Source: Streptomyces pactum
Lineage (GTDB): Bacteria; Actinomycetota; Actinomycetes; Streptomycetales; Streptomycetaceae
Length of the DNA stretch: 64,000 bases
Reading direction: 5' to 3'
Assembly: GCF_016031615.1 (NCBI RefSeq)
Contig: NZ_JACYXC010000001.1
Span: 1,550,001 to 1,614,000 of the forward strand
Each line of letters opens with the position of its first letter. Positions within the stretch are counted from its first letter, which is position 1. Both the position numbers and the translations under genes were made by a program. A model generated the notes under the pieces. It saw only the letters and a list, made by a program, of their open reading frames with translations, did no database searches and was not told the origin of the DNA. Below, piece by piece: positions 9,854-18,451 of this stretch.

Positions 9854-10374
9854 CCGGCCACCGCCGCGACGGGACGGAGCGGTCCGCGGAGGCACCGGGG
9901 GCGGTCCCCGGCGGTGCGGGGACGGCGGGAGCGCGTCCCGAGGGGTGCGGCATGTGCGTCACCTACCGGGGTCAGGGGGCGGGTCGCCGAGGGGTCCTGA
10001 GGGTGCCGGTGGTGGCCCAGGGCGGCCGGGGGGCGCGGGGCGCGCAGCACCGAGGAGGAGCCCGCCGGGTCCGGCACGCCGCGCACGGTGCCGTCCGGGC
10101 CGAGGAAGACCGGGCTGCCGCCGGGCACCATGCCCAGCTCCCGGGCCCGCCGCTCCAGCGCGTCGGGGGCGGAGAGCCGGTCCACCTCCTGCTGCAGGGC
10201 CTGCCGCTCGTCCTCCAGCTCGGTGGTCCGCCGCTCCAGCCGCTCCAGTTCGAAGGAGCCCTGGTTGAGGGCGGAGTTGAGCACCAGCAGGCTGATCAGC
10301 CCGGAGCCGAGGAGGACCACCACGAGCAGCACGAACGGCGTCCGCCGCGCCGTCCCGCCCCGGCCGGCACTCAC
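9850..10374 (-). CDS. ftsL: FtsL, bitopic divisome protein
   Basis: This is a small divisome scaffold expected to bind DivIC/FtsQ and to activate FtsWI. The protein has 174 residues: a short basic head, one hydrophobic segment at about 13-33, a coiled-coil stretch rich in Glu, Leu and Arg at about 38-72, and the ARELGMVPGG motif typical of actinobacterial FtsL at 77-86. The tail after about residue 145 is Arg/Pro/His-rich and shows weaker third-position GC bias than the rest, so its exact end is less certain, although its stop overlaps the ftsI start as ATGA. The GTG start at 10374-10372 overlaps the stop of the preceding mini-ORF as GTGA. Confidence 0.88.
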   Translation of the reverse strand: MSAGRGGTARRTPFVLLVVVLLGSGLISLLVLNSALNQGSFELERLERRTTELEDERQALQQEVDRLSAPDALERRARELGMVPGGSPVFLGPDGTVRGVPDPAGSSSVLRAPRPPAALGHHRHPQDPSATRPLTPVGDAHAAPLGTRSRRPRTAGDRPRCLRGPLRPVAAVAG

Positions 10375-10574
10375 CCGGCCTCCCCGGCCGGGGCCGGGCC
10401 ACGGACGGGGGCGGGTACCGGGCCGCGGGCGGCCGCGGGTCCGGGCTCCGGGCGGCGGACGGCGGGTGCCGGACCGCGCGCGGCGGCGGGCTCCGGGCGG
10501 CGGGCCGTCACGGACACCGGACCGCGGACGGCCACGGGCGCCGGACCGCGGAGGGCGGCGGGCGCCTGGGTCAC
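10371..10574 (-). CDS. hypothetical RGP-repeat mini-ORF between rsmH and ftsL
   Basis: This is an open frame of 67 codons that fills the whole gap between rsmH and ftsL. Its GTG (10574-10572) overlaps the rsmH stop as GTGA, and its own stop overlaps the ftsL GTG as GTGA. The product is only Pro, Ala, Arg, Gly and Val with few other residues, built from loose repeats of RGPxP and RRPEP; there is no membrane segment. Third codon positions are almost all G or C, as in real genes here. I do not recognise a family. It may be a real coupled peptide, or the original N-terminal extension of FtsL separated from it by an indel, because it is out of frame with ftsL. Confidence 0.45.
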   Translation of the reverse strand: MTQAPAALRGPAPVAVRGPVSVTARRPEPAAARGPAPAVRRPEPGPAAARGPVPAPVRGPAPAGEAG

Positions 10575-11530
10575 CGCAGGTCCTCCCGGATGCGTTCGGC
10601 GCCCCGCAGCCGGGCCGGGGCGGCCCGGCGGTTCTCCGCGACCTCGGCCTCGGTGGGCAGTTCGGCGCCGCGGGTGAGGAGCTTCAGCCGGGGCTGGTAC
10701 TGCTCGGGCACGATCGGCAGCCCGGGCGGTGCGGTGTTGGCGGCACCGGCCGCGAACACCTGCTTGACCAGCCGGTCCTCCAGCGAGTGGTACGACAGGA
10801 CGGCGATCCGGCCGCCGACGGCGAGCGCGGCGACCGCGGCCGGGACCGCGCGCTCCAGCACCGCCAGCTCCCCGTTGACCTCGATGCGCAGCGCCTGGAA
10901 GGTGCGCTTGGCGGGGTTGCCGCCGGTGCGCTTGGCGGCCTGCGGCAGCGCGGCCCGGATCAGCTCCACCAGCCGGGCGCTGGTGGTGAACGGTTCCTTC
11001 TCGCGTTCCCGGACCACCGCCTCGACGATCTTGCGGGCGAACTTCTCCTCGCCGTAGGCGCGCAGGATGCGCACCAGTTCGCCGGGCGGGTAGGTGTTGA
11101 GGACCTCGGCGGCGCTGATGCCGGTGCTCTGGTCCATCCGCATGTCCAGCGGCGCGTCCTGGGCGTAGGCGAAGCCGCGCTCGGCCTCGTCCAGTTGCAT
11201 GGAGGAGACACCGAGGTCGAACAGGACGCCCTGCACCTTGGGGATGCCGAGCCGCTCCAGCACCTGGGGCAGTTCGTCGTAGACGGCGTGCACCAGGGTG
11301 GCGCGGTCCCCGTAGGGCGCGAGCCGTTCGGCGGAGAGCCGCAGCGCCGCCGGGTCGCGGTCGAGGGCGACGAGCCGGGCGGCGGGGAAGGTGGCGAGCA
11401 GCGCCTCGCTGTGCCCGCCCAGGCCCAGGGTGCAGTCGACCACCACCGCCCCCGGCTCGGCGAGGGCGGGAGCGAGCATGTCCAGACAGCGCTGGAGCAT
11501 GACGGGAACGTGGAGAGCGTTGCTGCTCAT
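10571..11530 (-). CDS. rsmH: RsmH (MraW), 16S rRNA m4C1402 methyltransferase
   Basis: RsmH methylates N4 of C1402 in the ribosomal decoding centre using SAM. The protein has 319 residues. The SAM motif VDCTLGLGGHSEALL is at 31-45. Further family marks are FDLGVSSMQLD, the GFAYAQDAPLDMRM segment, and the C-terminal ALRIEVNGEL and SYHSLEDRLVK motifs. The ATG at 11530 follows an AGAAGGG ribosome site; an upstream in-frame codon would add 12 unlikely residues. It is the first gene of the dcw run; no mraZ is visible upstream. Confidence 0.95.
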   Translation of the reverse strand: MSSNALHVPVMLQRCLDMLAPALAEPGAVVVDCTLGLGGHSEALLATFPAARLVALDRDPAALRLSAERLAPYGDRATLVHAVYDELPQVLERLGIPKVQGVLFDLGVSSMQLDEAERGFAYAQDAPLDMRMDQSTGISAAEVLNTYPPGELVRILRAYGEEKFARKIVEAVVREREKEPFTTSARLVELIRAALPQAAKRTGGNPAKRTFQALRIEVNGELAVLERAVPAAVAALAVGGRIAVLSYHSLEDRLVKQVFAAGAANTAPPGLPIVPEQYQPRLKLLTRGAELPTEAEVAENRRAAPARLRGAERIREDLR

Positions 11531-11731
11531 GCGCCCTTCTGCAGGTCCGGCGCGAGAGGTACGCACCGCCGGGTCCCCGCCCGCTCGAAGGGGAAGCGGC
11601 CCACTGGCGCCGGGGAAGTGACGTCAGGAGGCCGGGGAGCGGGAGGAGGCCGAGTGGTACGTACGCGCCGCGCACGTGCGATGTTTCGGTGTCGGTGTCC
11701 CAGGGGAGCGTCACGCCTCCCACTTCGCGTC

Positions 11732-11759
11732 ACTTTAGTCCACTCGTCCCTTCGGTCAA
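11732..11759 (-). promoter_or_regulatory. likely sigma-HrdB promoter of the dcw cluster
   Basis: On the minus strand TTGACC (11759-11754) and TAAAGT (11737-11732) stand 16 bases apart, a good match to the vegetative TTGACn/TAnnnT promoter. Transcription would begin near 11725, leaving a leader of about 195 bases before rsmH. This is the strongest promoter-like sequence in the window and the obvious driver of rsmH-ftsL-ftsI-mur. The position is inferred from consensus only. Confidence 0.6.
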
Positions 11760-11830
11760 CCAACCGGTCGGCGCGTCCCGCGGCGGCCGCGCCCCCGCCC
11801 TGTCACCCGGTCGACACGACTCCTTCACCG

Positions 11831-11848
11831 GTGTGGGTCAGGTCACAC
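11831..11848. promoter_or_regulatory. Crp-like palindrome upstream of dcw promoter
   Basis: GTGTG and CACAC arms are separated by eight bases, and the core fits the actinobacterial Crp consensus GTGN6GNCAC. It lies about 70 bases upstream of the dcw -35 element, on the far side from rsmH. The short consensus will occur by chance several times in a window of this composition, so only the full palindrome gives weight. Confidence 0.3.
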
Positions 11849-12238
11849 GAATGCCGCGGGGGCCCCGGCCGGCCCCCGCCCGCCCGTGCCGCCGCCCGGC
11901 CGCACGCGTCCGCCGGGCGCAGCGACCGGCGCCCGCGGTCCGTCACCCGGACGCCGGTGTTCACGCCGCGGCGGTCCCCCGCCCGGCCGGCTCCCAGTCC
12001 CCCGCCTGCTCCTCCGGGCCCGCGGACGGGCGGACTTCCGAGGGGCAGGGCCGGTGCCGGGGAGGGCCCGGGCCCTTGGGTCCGGTCCGGGCTCCCCGTT
12101 CCCGCGCCACCGGGCCGATGTGCGAGGCTTCGTTCGATGTGCACACGGGCCCGCCGCGCGAGACCGACCCGGTCGGATCGCGGATTCGAGCCCGTAAACA
12201 CGCCCCAATCGGGGCAATCCCGCCCATACGGATCTGGG

Positions 12239-12247
12239 TTATCCACA
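12239..12247 (+). promoter_or_regulatory. perfect DnaA box, isolated
   Basis: TTATCCACA is an exact match to the strict DnaA box, in DNA so GC-rich that such an AT-rich nonamer is unusual. It lies about 140 bases upstream of the moxR start. No second clear box or origin-like cluster is near, so it could be a single regulatory DnaA site, a titration site or chance. Confidence 0.4.
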
Positions 12248-12384
12248 GGCGAGTGACGGGATGCCGCGGGGACGGCGAGAATGCGTTCGTGACATCGCCC
12301 CGTCACAGGGGCCGGGTGTCCGCGTTTCGGGGTGGGCCGGGTCCGTCATCGGGTTCTCGGTCCGGGAGGGCCGAGGAGGGCCGG

Positions 12385-13569
12385 GTGACGACCTATGACG
12401 AGCGGGCGAGCCAGGAGGGTGGTCCCGGCAGGGGGGAGTCCGCGCTCGGCGGGGAGCTGACCGCCACGGCGGAGCGGATCCGCGCCTCGGTGGAGAGCGT
12501 GATCGAGGGGAAGCCGGAGGTCGTGCGGCTCGCGCTCACGGTGCTGCTGGCCGAGGGGCACCTGCTGATCGAGGACGTCCCCGGGGTGGGCAAGACGATG
12601 CTGGCCAAGGCGCTGGCCCGGTCCGTGGACTGTTCGGTGCGCCGCATCCAGTTCACCCCGGACCTGCTCCCCTCGGACGTGACCGGGGTGAGCATCTACG
12701 ACCAGCAGCGCAAGGAGTTCGAGTTCAAGCCGGGCGCCATCTTCGCGCAGATCGTGATCGGCGACGAGATCAACCGCGCCTCCCCCAAGACCCAGTCGGC
12801 GCTGCTGGAGTCGATGGAGGAGCGGCAGGTCACCATAGACGGGAAGACCTACGAGCTGCCCAGTCCGTTCATGGTGGTGGCCACCCAGAACCCGGTCGAG
12901 ATGGAGGGCACCTACCCGCTGCCGGAGGCCCAGCGCGACCGGTTCATGGCCCGGGTCTCGATGGGGTACCCCGGTCCGGAGGCCGAGCTGCGGATGCTCG
13001 ACGTCCACGGGTCGGTCTCGCCGCTGGACGCCATGCGGCCGGTCGCCGGGGCCAAGGACGTCGTCGGCCTGGTGGAGGCGGTGCGCGGCGTGCACGTGGC
13101 CGACGCGGTGCGGCGGTACACCGTCGAGCTGGTCGCGGCCACCCGTACCCACCCGGAGCTGCGACTGGGTGCCTCGCCGCGGGCCACGCTCCATCTGCTG
13201 CGGGCCGCGAAGGCCGCGGCGGCGCTGGCCGGCCGCGCCTACACCCTCCCGGACGACGTGCAGTCGCTGGCCGTCCCGGTGCTCGCGCACCGGCTGCTGC
13301 CGACCGCTCAGGCCCAGCTGAACCGGCGGACCTCCGAGCAGATCGTGCTGGAGATCCTGCAGCGCACCGCGGTGCCCACCGCGGCGCCGCGCGGAGCCGC
13401 GCCGGTGCCGCACCACACCATGGGGGCGGTGCCGCCGGCCGCGCCCCCGGCGATGCCGCCCGGGACGCCTCCGGGCGTGCCGCCGGCCGGTTTCGGCGCG
13501 CCGCCCGGCGACTTCGGCCTGCGGCCGGGTGAGTTCGGCCGGCAGCCGCCGGGCGCCCGGGGGTACTGA
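12385..13569 (+). CDS. MoxR family AAA+ ATPase
   Basis: MoxR ATPases act as chaperones that assemble or activate partner proteins, usually encoded beside DUF58/VWA proteins. The product has 394 residues: Walker A GVGKT at 67-71, Walker B IVIGDEIN at about 123-130, and a Pro/Gly-rich tail from about residue 335 that is likely disordered. The GTG at 12385 has GAGGAGGG at 12373-12380; the frame is open further upstream but without a ribosome site. It is the first gene of a three-gene run with DUF58 and a transglutaminase, a widely conserved arrangement. The substrate is unknown. Confidence 0.9.
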   Translation: MTTYDERASQEGGPGRGESALGGELTATAERIRASVESVIEGKPEVVRLALTVLLAEGHLLIEDVPGVGKTMLAKALARSVDCSVRRIQFTPDLLPSDVTGVSIYDQQRKEFEFKPGAIFAQIVIGDEINRASPKTQSALLESMEERQVTIDGKTYELPSPFMVVATQNPVEMEGTYPLPEAQRDRFMARVSMGYPGPEAELRMLDVHGSVSPLDAMRPVAGAKDVVGLVEAVRGVHVADAVRRYTVELVAATRTHPELRLGASPRATLHLLRAAKAAAALAGRAYTLPDDVQSLAVPVLAHRLLPTAQAQLNRRTSEQIVLEILQRTAVPTAAPRGAAPVPHHTMGAVPPAAPPAMPPGTPPGVPPAGFGAPPGDFGLRPGEFGRQPPGARGY

Positions 13570-14945
13570 TGGCCGCCTTCGGGGGGACCCCGCCGGCCGG
13601 CGGGGAGGAGGAGCCGGACGGGGTGCGCTCGGCCCTGTCCGGGCTGACCACCCGGGGCCGCTCCTTCCTGGCCGCCGGCATCGCCGCCGCGGTCTGCGCG
13701 TACGTGCTGGGCCAGCAGGACCTGCTGCGGGTGGGGCTGCTGCTCGCGGTGCTGCCGCTGGCCTGCGTGGGCGTGCTGTACCGCACCCGGCACCGGGTGG
13801 CGGGCACCCGGTGGCTGGGCCCGGCCCGGGTGCCGGTGGGCTCCGAGGCCCGGGTGCACCTGCGCATCGACAACGTCTCGCGGCTGCCCACCGGGCTGCT
13901 GATGCTCCAGGACCGGGTGCCCTACGTCCTCGGCCCGCGCCCCCGCTTCGTGCTGGACCGGATCGAGCCGTCCGGGCGGCGCGAGGTGTCCTACCGGGTC
14001 CGCGCCGAGCTGCGCGGCCACTATCCGCTGGGACCGCTGCAGCTGCGGCTGTCCGACCCGTTCGGCATGTGCGAGCTGACCCGCGGGTTCAGCACCCGGG
14101 ACACCCTCACGGTGGTGCCGCGGGTCGAGCCGCTGCCCCCGGTGCGGCTGGCCGGCGAGGCCGCCGGCTACGGCGACGGACGGAGCCGCTCGCTGGCCCT
14201 GGCCGGCGAGGACGACGTGATTCCGCGCGGCTACCGGCACGGTGACGACCTGCGACGGGTCCACTGGCGCTCCACCGCCCGCTACGGCGAGCTGATGGTC
14301 CGCCGCGAGGAGCAGCCGCAGCGGGCGCACTGCACGGTGCTGCTCGACACCCGGGCCACCGCCCACCGGGGGGCCGGGCCGGACTCCGGGTTCGAATGGG
14401 CGGTCTCCGCCGCGGCGTCGGCGGCGATCCACCTGCTGGAGCGCGGGTACGCGGTCCGGCTGCTCACCGACACCGGCGGCACGGTGCCCGGCGGCGACCC
14501 GGCGAGCGGCTCCGCCGGCCCCGCCCTGGAGACGGCGGACACCGCCGGGATGCTGCTGGACGCCCTCGCCGTGGTGGGCCATTCGCAGGGCACCGGGCTG
14601 GCGCCCGCGTACGACGTGCTGCGGACCGGCGGGGCGGGGCTGCTGGTGGCGTTCTTCGGCGAGCTGGACGAGGAACAGGCCGCGCTCGCGGCCCGGATGC
14701 GGCGCCGCAGCGGTGCGGCGGTGGCCTTCGTGCTCGACCATCCCGCCTGGTCGCAGGGCGGACCGGCGGGCGCCGGGCAGCGGACCGAGGAGCGGCTGCG
14801 GGTCCTTCGCGAGGCGGGCTGGACGGCGCTGGCGGTGGGCCCGGGCGTACCGCTGGCCCATCTGTGGCGCCAGGCGGGGGCCGGCGGAAGCCGGCCGGAC
14901 AACGGACCGGCGGCGGCAGCGGCCCGGACGGGGGTGTGGTCGTGA
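13569..14945 (+). CDS. DUF58 domain membrane protein
   Basis: This protein of 458 residues has two adjacent membrane segments (about 33-49 and 53-70), a beta-rich extracytoplasmic-like part, and the DUF58 core, whose signature GDDLRRVHWRSTARYGEL is at 225-242. A von Willebrand-like fold follows. Its ATG shares one base with the moxR stop (TGATG), so the two are coupled. DUF58 proteins commonly pair with MoxR ATPases and transglutaminase-like proteins; the role is not established. Confidence 0.85.
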   Translation: MAAFGGTPPAGGEEEPDGVRSALSGLTTRGRSFLAAGIAAAVCAYVLGQQDLLRVGLLLAVLPLACVGVLYRTRHRVAGTRWLGPARVPVGSEARVHLRIDNVSRLPTGLLMLQDRVPYVLGPRPRFVLDRIEPSGRREVSYRVRAELRGHYPLGPLQLRLSDPFGMCELTRGFSTRDTLTVVPRVEPLPPVRLAGEAAGYGDGRSRSLALAGEDDVIPRGYRHGDDLRRVHWRSTARYGELMVRREEQPQRAHCTVLLDTRATAHRGAGPDSGFEWAVSAAASAAIHLLERGYAVRLLTDTGGTVPGGDPASGSAGPALETADTAGMLLDALAVVGHSQGTGLAPAYDVLRTGGAGLLVAFFGELDEEQAALAARMRRRSGAAVAFVLDHPAWSQGGPAGAGQRTEERLRVLREAGWTALAVGPGVPLAHLWRQAGAGGSRPDNGPAAAAARTGVWS

Positions 14946-17404
14946 GTGGAAGCGTACGGCTGGCGGTGTTCGCGTCGCTGGCCACGATGGCGGCGGCGTG
15001 CGCGCTGACCCCGCTGGTCAACGCGTCGGGCTGGGTGGTCCAGGCGGCGCTGCTGCTGGCGGCCCAGGCCGCGGCGGGCGTCGCGGCCCGGCGGGTGCCG
15101 CTGCCCCGCCCGCTCACCGTGGCGGCCCAGCTGCTGGTCACGGTGGTGCTGTGCACCCTGGTCTTCACCCGCGGGCAGGCGTTCCTGGGGCTGCTGCCCA
15201 GCCCGTCGTCGATCGACCGGCTGGGGCTGCTGCTGCGGGACGGGGCCGACGACGTGGCGCTGTACGCCAGTCCGGCACCCCTGACCGACGGCATCCGGCT
15301 GCTGCTGGTCGGCGGGGTGCTGCTGATCGGTCTGGTGGTGGACGCCGTGGCGGTCACCTACCGCAGCGCCGCCCCCGCGGGGCTGCCGCTGCTGGCGCTG
15401 TACTCGGTCGCCGCCGGGCTCGCCGACGGCGACAAGGACTGGCTGTGGTTCCTGCTGGCCGCGAGCGGCTATCTGCTGCTCCTCCTGGCCGAGGGCCGGG
15501 ACCGGCTCTCCCGGTGGGGCCGGGTCTTCACCGGCACCGGGGGCGGCCCGCCGGGCGCCGGCCACCGCCCGGCGGTCACCGAGGGCGGGTCGGCGAGCGC
15601 CCCGGTGCGCACCGGCCGCCGGATCGGGGCGCTGGCGCTGGGTGTCGCGCTGGCGGTGCCGGCGGTGCTGCCGTCGCTGGACGGCGGGCTGCTGGACGAC
15701 GACGGCGGGGGTTCCGGGAAGGGCGGCGGCGGGGGCACCATCTCCGCGGTGAACCCGCTGGTGTCCCTCCAGGACAGCCTCAACCAGCCGGAGAACCGTG
15801 AGGTGCTGCGGTACCGGACCACCTCCGGGCGCACCCAGGACATGTACCTGCGGATCCTCGCGCTGGACTCGTTCGACGGCGCCACCTGGAAACCCTCGGA
15901 GCGCCCGGTGAGCGATGTGCCGGAGCGGTTCCCCTGGCCCGTGGGGCTGGACACCGGCGTCCGGACCACCAGCGTGAACACCACCGTCTCCGCCGCCGAC
16001 TGGTACGCCCAGGACTGGCTCCCGATGCCCTACCCGGCCACCCGGGTGGAGATCGACGGACGCTGGCGGTACGAGCCGGAGGGCCGCACCGTGGTGGGCG
16101 ACCACCGGCAGACCACCCGCGGCGTGCGCTACACCGTCTCCAGCATGCGGGTGGAGCCGACCGCCGGCCAGCTGGCCGCGGCACCGGAGCCGCCCCCGCG
16201 GCTGGTGGAGGAGTACACCCGGGTACCCGACTCGCTGCCGTCGGTGGTCCGCGACACGGCCCGCGAGGTGACCGCGGGGGCCGAGAACTCCTACGAGCAG
16301 GCGGTCCGGCTGCAGGACTGGTTCGCCTCCGACGGCGGGTTCCGCTACGACACCCAGGTGCGGGCCGGCAAGGGGCCGCAGGCGATCGCGAACTTCCTGC
16401 GGGACCGCGAGGGTTTCTGCGTCCACTTCTCGTTCTCGATGGCGGCCATGGCCCGCACGCTGGGCATCCCGGCACGGGTCGCGGTGGGCTTCACCCCGGG
16501 CACCGCCCAGACCGACGGCACCATGTCGGTCGGCATCCGGGACGCCCACGCCTGGCCGGAGCTGTACTTCGAGGGGCTGGGCTGGACCCGGTTCGAGCCC
16601 ACCCCCAGCCGCGGCACCCGGCCGGTCTACACCGACACCCCGATACCCTCCGAGGACCCCGCCGACGTACCGGACCCCGAGCCCACCACCTCCGAGCGTC
16701 CCTCGGCGGAGCCGTCGGCGCAGGAGAGCTGCCCGCCGGTGGCCCGGAAGCAGGGCGACTGCGACACGGCCGCGGCGGCCCCGGCCGGCCAGGACTCCTC
16801 CGGGGGCTGGGGCGGCGACGCCCTCACCTGGGTGGTGGTGGCCGCGCTCGCGGTGGCCCTGCTGGTCGTACCACTGGCCCCGATGCTGTGGCGGCTGCGG
16901 ACCCGCGCCGGACGGCTGGCCGGCCCGTCCGCACGCGCCCCGGCGGGCGGCCCGGACCCGGCGGGCGGCACGGCCGCCGCCGACCGGACACTCGCCGCCT
17001 GGCACGAGCTGATCGACACCGGCTGGGACCACGGCGTGGTACCGGACGACACCCTGAGTCCGCGGAGGGCGGTGGACCGGCTCGTCCGGCACGGGAAGCT
17101 GGAGCCCGACGCGGCGGAGGCCGCGCGGCGGGTGGCGGTCGCGGTGGAGGAGGTGCTGTACGCGCCGCATCCGCACCCGCTGCCGGGGCCGGCGGCCGAC
17201 GTCCGGCTGGTGATCGCCGGGCTGCGGGCATCGGCCGACCGCCGGACGCGGCTGCGCGCACTGCTCGCTCCCCGCTCGTCCGTGCGGGTGGTGTGGGCCG
17301 CCTCACGGCGCTGGTCCTCCTGGACGGCACGCCGCCGCGCGTCCGCCGGCCGGTGGACGCAACGGGCGACCGCGCTGCGCCGCCCCGGCCGCCAACGCGG
17401 CTGA
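14942..17404 (+). CDS. transglutaminase-like membrane protein with DUF4129 tail
   Basis: The product has 820 residues. The first 250 or so carry five or six hydrophobic helices. An extracytoplasmic domain follows with the transglutaminase-like pair Cys493 (in EGFCVHF) and His536 (in DAHAWPE). A Pro/Ser/Glu-rich linker leads to a membrane helix at about 626-650 and a cytoplasmic DUF4129-like end. The GTG at 14942 overlaps the DUF58 stop as GTGA; a second GTG six bases earlier is possible. Together with MoxR and DUF58 it probably forms an envelope complex. Protease or crosslinking activity is not shown. Confidence 0.88.
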   Translation: MSGSVRLAVFASLATMAAACALTPLVNASGWVVQAALLLAAQAAAGVAARRVPLPRPLTVAAQLLVTVVLCTLVFTRGQAFLGLLPSPSSIDRLGLLLRDGADDVALYASPAPLTDGIRLLLVGGVLLIGLVVDAVAVTYRSAAPAGLPLLALYSVAAGLADGDKDWLWFLLAASGYLLLLLAEGRDRLSRWGRVFTGTGGGPPGAGHRPAVTEGGSASAPVRTGRRIGALALGVALAVPAVLPSLDGGLLDDDGGGSGKGGGGGTISAVNPLVSLQDSLNQPENREVLRYRTTSGRTQDMYLRILALDSFDGATWKPSERPVSDVPERFPWPVGLDTGVRTTSVNTTVSAADWYAQDWLPMPYPATRVEIDGRWRYEPEGRTVVGDHRQTTRGVRYTVSSMRVEPTAGQLAAAPEPPPRLVEEYTRVPDSLPSVVRDTAREVTAGAENSYEQAVRLQDWFASDGGFRYDTQVRAGKGPQAIANFLRDREGFCVHFSFSMAAMARTLGIPARVAVGFTPGTAQTDGTMSVGIRDAHAWPELYFEGLGWTRFEPTPSRGTRPVYTDTPIPSEDPADVPDPEPTTSERPSAEPSAQESCPPVARKQGDCDTAAAAPAGQDSSGGWGGDALTWVVVAALAVALLVVPLAPMLWRLRTRAGRLAGPSARAPAGGPDPAGGTAAADRTLAAWHELIDTGWDHGVVPDDTLSPRRAVDRLVRHGKLEPDAAEAARRVAVAVEEVLYAPHPHPLPGPAADVRLVIAGLRASADRRTRLRALLAPRSSVRVVWAASRRWSSWTARRRASAGRWTQRATALRRPGRQRG

Positions 17405-18451
17405 CCGCCTCGGGACGCGCTCCCGGGCCGCGGCTCCCGGGCTGCGGCTCCCGGGGGCGCGCCCCTGGGCTGTGCGGCCCCGTGAAACGCAACTGCGCGG
17501 CTCCGGGAACCCGGCTCTCCCGGTGCGCCGGTTGCGGGGTGCCCAGGACGGGGTGCCGAGCCCGGACCCCAGGTCCTGGCGGCCGGCCGCCGGCCGCCTG
17601 CGCCGGGTCGCCGGACGGCCCGTCCGGAGTGACTCGCGTGACCGGGCCGCCTTCGGATTCCGTGGGCCGGGGTGGTGCCCCGCCCTCCCCGTGGTGCACG
17701 GGAGGTGCGCGGGACGGTCCCGTCGCCCTTCGGCCGGGAGTCGCGGCCTCGTTCCGGCTCCGGGTGCTCCGGGAGGGTCCCCGGGCGCTCCGGCGGGGGG
17801 CGCCGGGGCCCGGGGCCGGGTTGAGGCTCCGGGGAGCTTCCCGCCGGGTCCCGGGCGTGCCCCACCGGCCCCTGGGGGTCCGTCGGTCCCCGTCGTGCCC
17901 GACCCGGCCCCGCGCTGCCTCGTGTGAGGCTCGGGCAGTGCTCGGGCGTGGCTTCCGGGGATCCCCTGGCGGACATCCGGAGTCTCCGGCGCGGGGCGCC
18001 ACACCGGAATTTCCGGCGCGGGGCCCGCCGCAGCCCCCGGGTGGGTTCCGGGAGGGAGGGGTTCGGCGGGCTGCCCGCCACGCTCCGGTGGCCGGAGCAC
18101 GGCGGTCGGTGCCGAGGCGTCCCGGATCAGGTGCTCGGGGATGCCTCATCCAGCCATGGGGACCCGGGCCGAGCCGGGGTTCCCGGGCCGGCGCGCGGCG
18201 GGTGGACCGGCCCCGCGGCAAGGGCAGGGCTGCGGGAAACCGGGAGCCACGCACCCACCCGCAGAGACGGATGGCTGGGCCGCCCGCCCCCGGCCCGCGG
18301 GCACGGGCGTCTTCGGTGGCCCCGGGCGGGCAGCCGGAGCGAGGAGCGGGGCAGGGACCGGAGAAGGCCGAGGGACGGCCGCCCGGCAGGCGGCCGTCCC
18401 TCGGCCCACATGGTGCTCAGGAACGTCTCCCGCGCCGGTCGGCGCGGGCGC
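17405..18451. other. GC-rich intergenic spacer between convergent genes
   Basis: About one kilobase without a supportable gene. Both strands have long open frames because stop codons are rare at this GC content, but their translations are low-complexity Arg/Pro/Gly and no frame has coding-type third-position bias. The region holds short repeats of GCGGCTCCCGGG near 17.42-17.46 kb, a CCGGAA-T-TTCCGG palindrome at 18004-18016, and the terminator hairpin near its right end. Confidence 0.5.
18366..18406. terminator. strong hairpin terminator after DUF3040 gene
   Basis: A perfect 18-base inverted repeat (GGCCGAGGGACGGCCGCC and its complement) flanks a 5-base loop. It starts 46 bases after the DUF3040 stop on the minus strand and can serve both convergent directions. 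There is no U run, as is usual in streptomycetes. Confidence 0.75.

Larger units (their letters stand above)
11764..12384. other. intergenic region between dcw cluster and moxR
   Basis: This divergent spacer holds no gene I can support. Small open frames on both strands lack ribosome sites and consistent third-position bias. It contains a Crp-like palindrome near 11.84 kb and a perfect DnaA box near 12.24 kb. It ends in a GAGGAGGG ribosome site at 12373-12380 for moxR. Confidence 0.5.

Noticed and set aside
11527..11763. A 78-codon minus-strand frame before rsmH, possibly mraZ
   Set aside because: The translation has none of the MraZ motifs, and the frame begins upstream of the predicted promoter.
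12170..12215. tRNA T-arm-like sequence GGATTCGAGCCC
   Set aside because: No matching acceptor, D or anticodon arms can be drawn around it.
17405..18360. Hidden gene in the 1-kb gap after the transglutaminase gene
   Set aside because: No frame shows consistent third-position bias or a ribosome site, and the translations are low-complexity.
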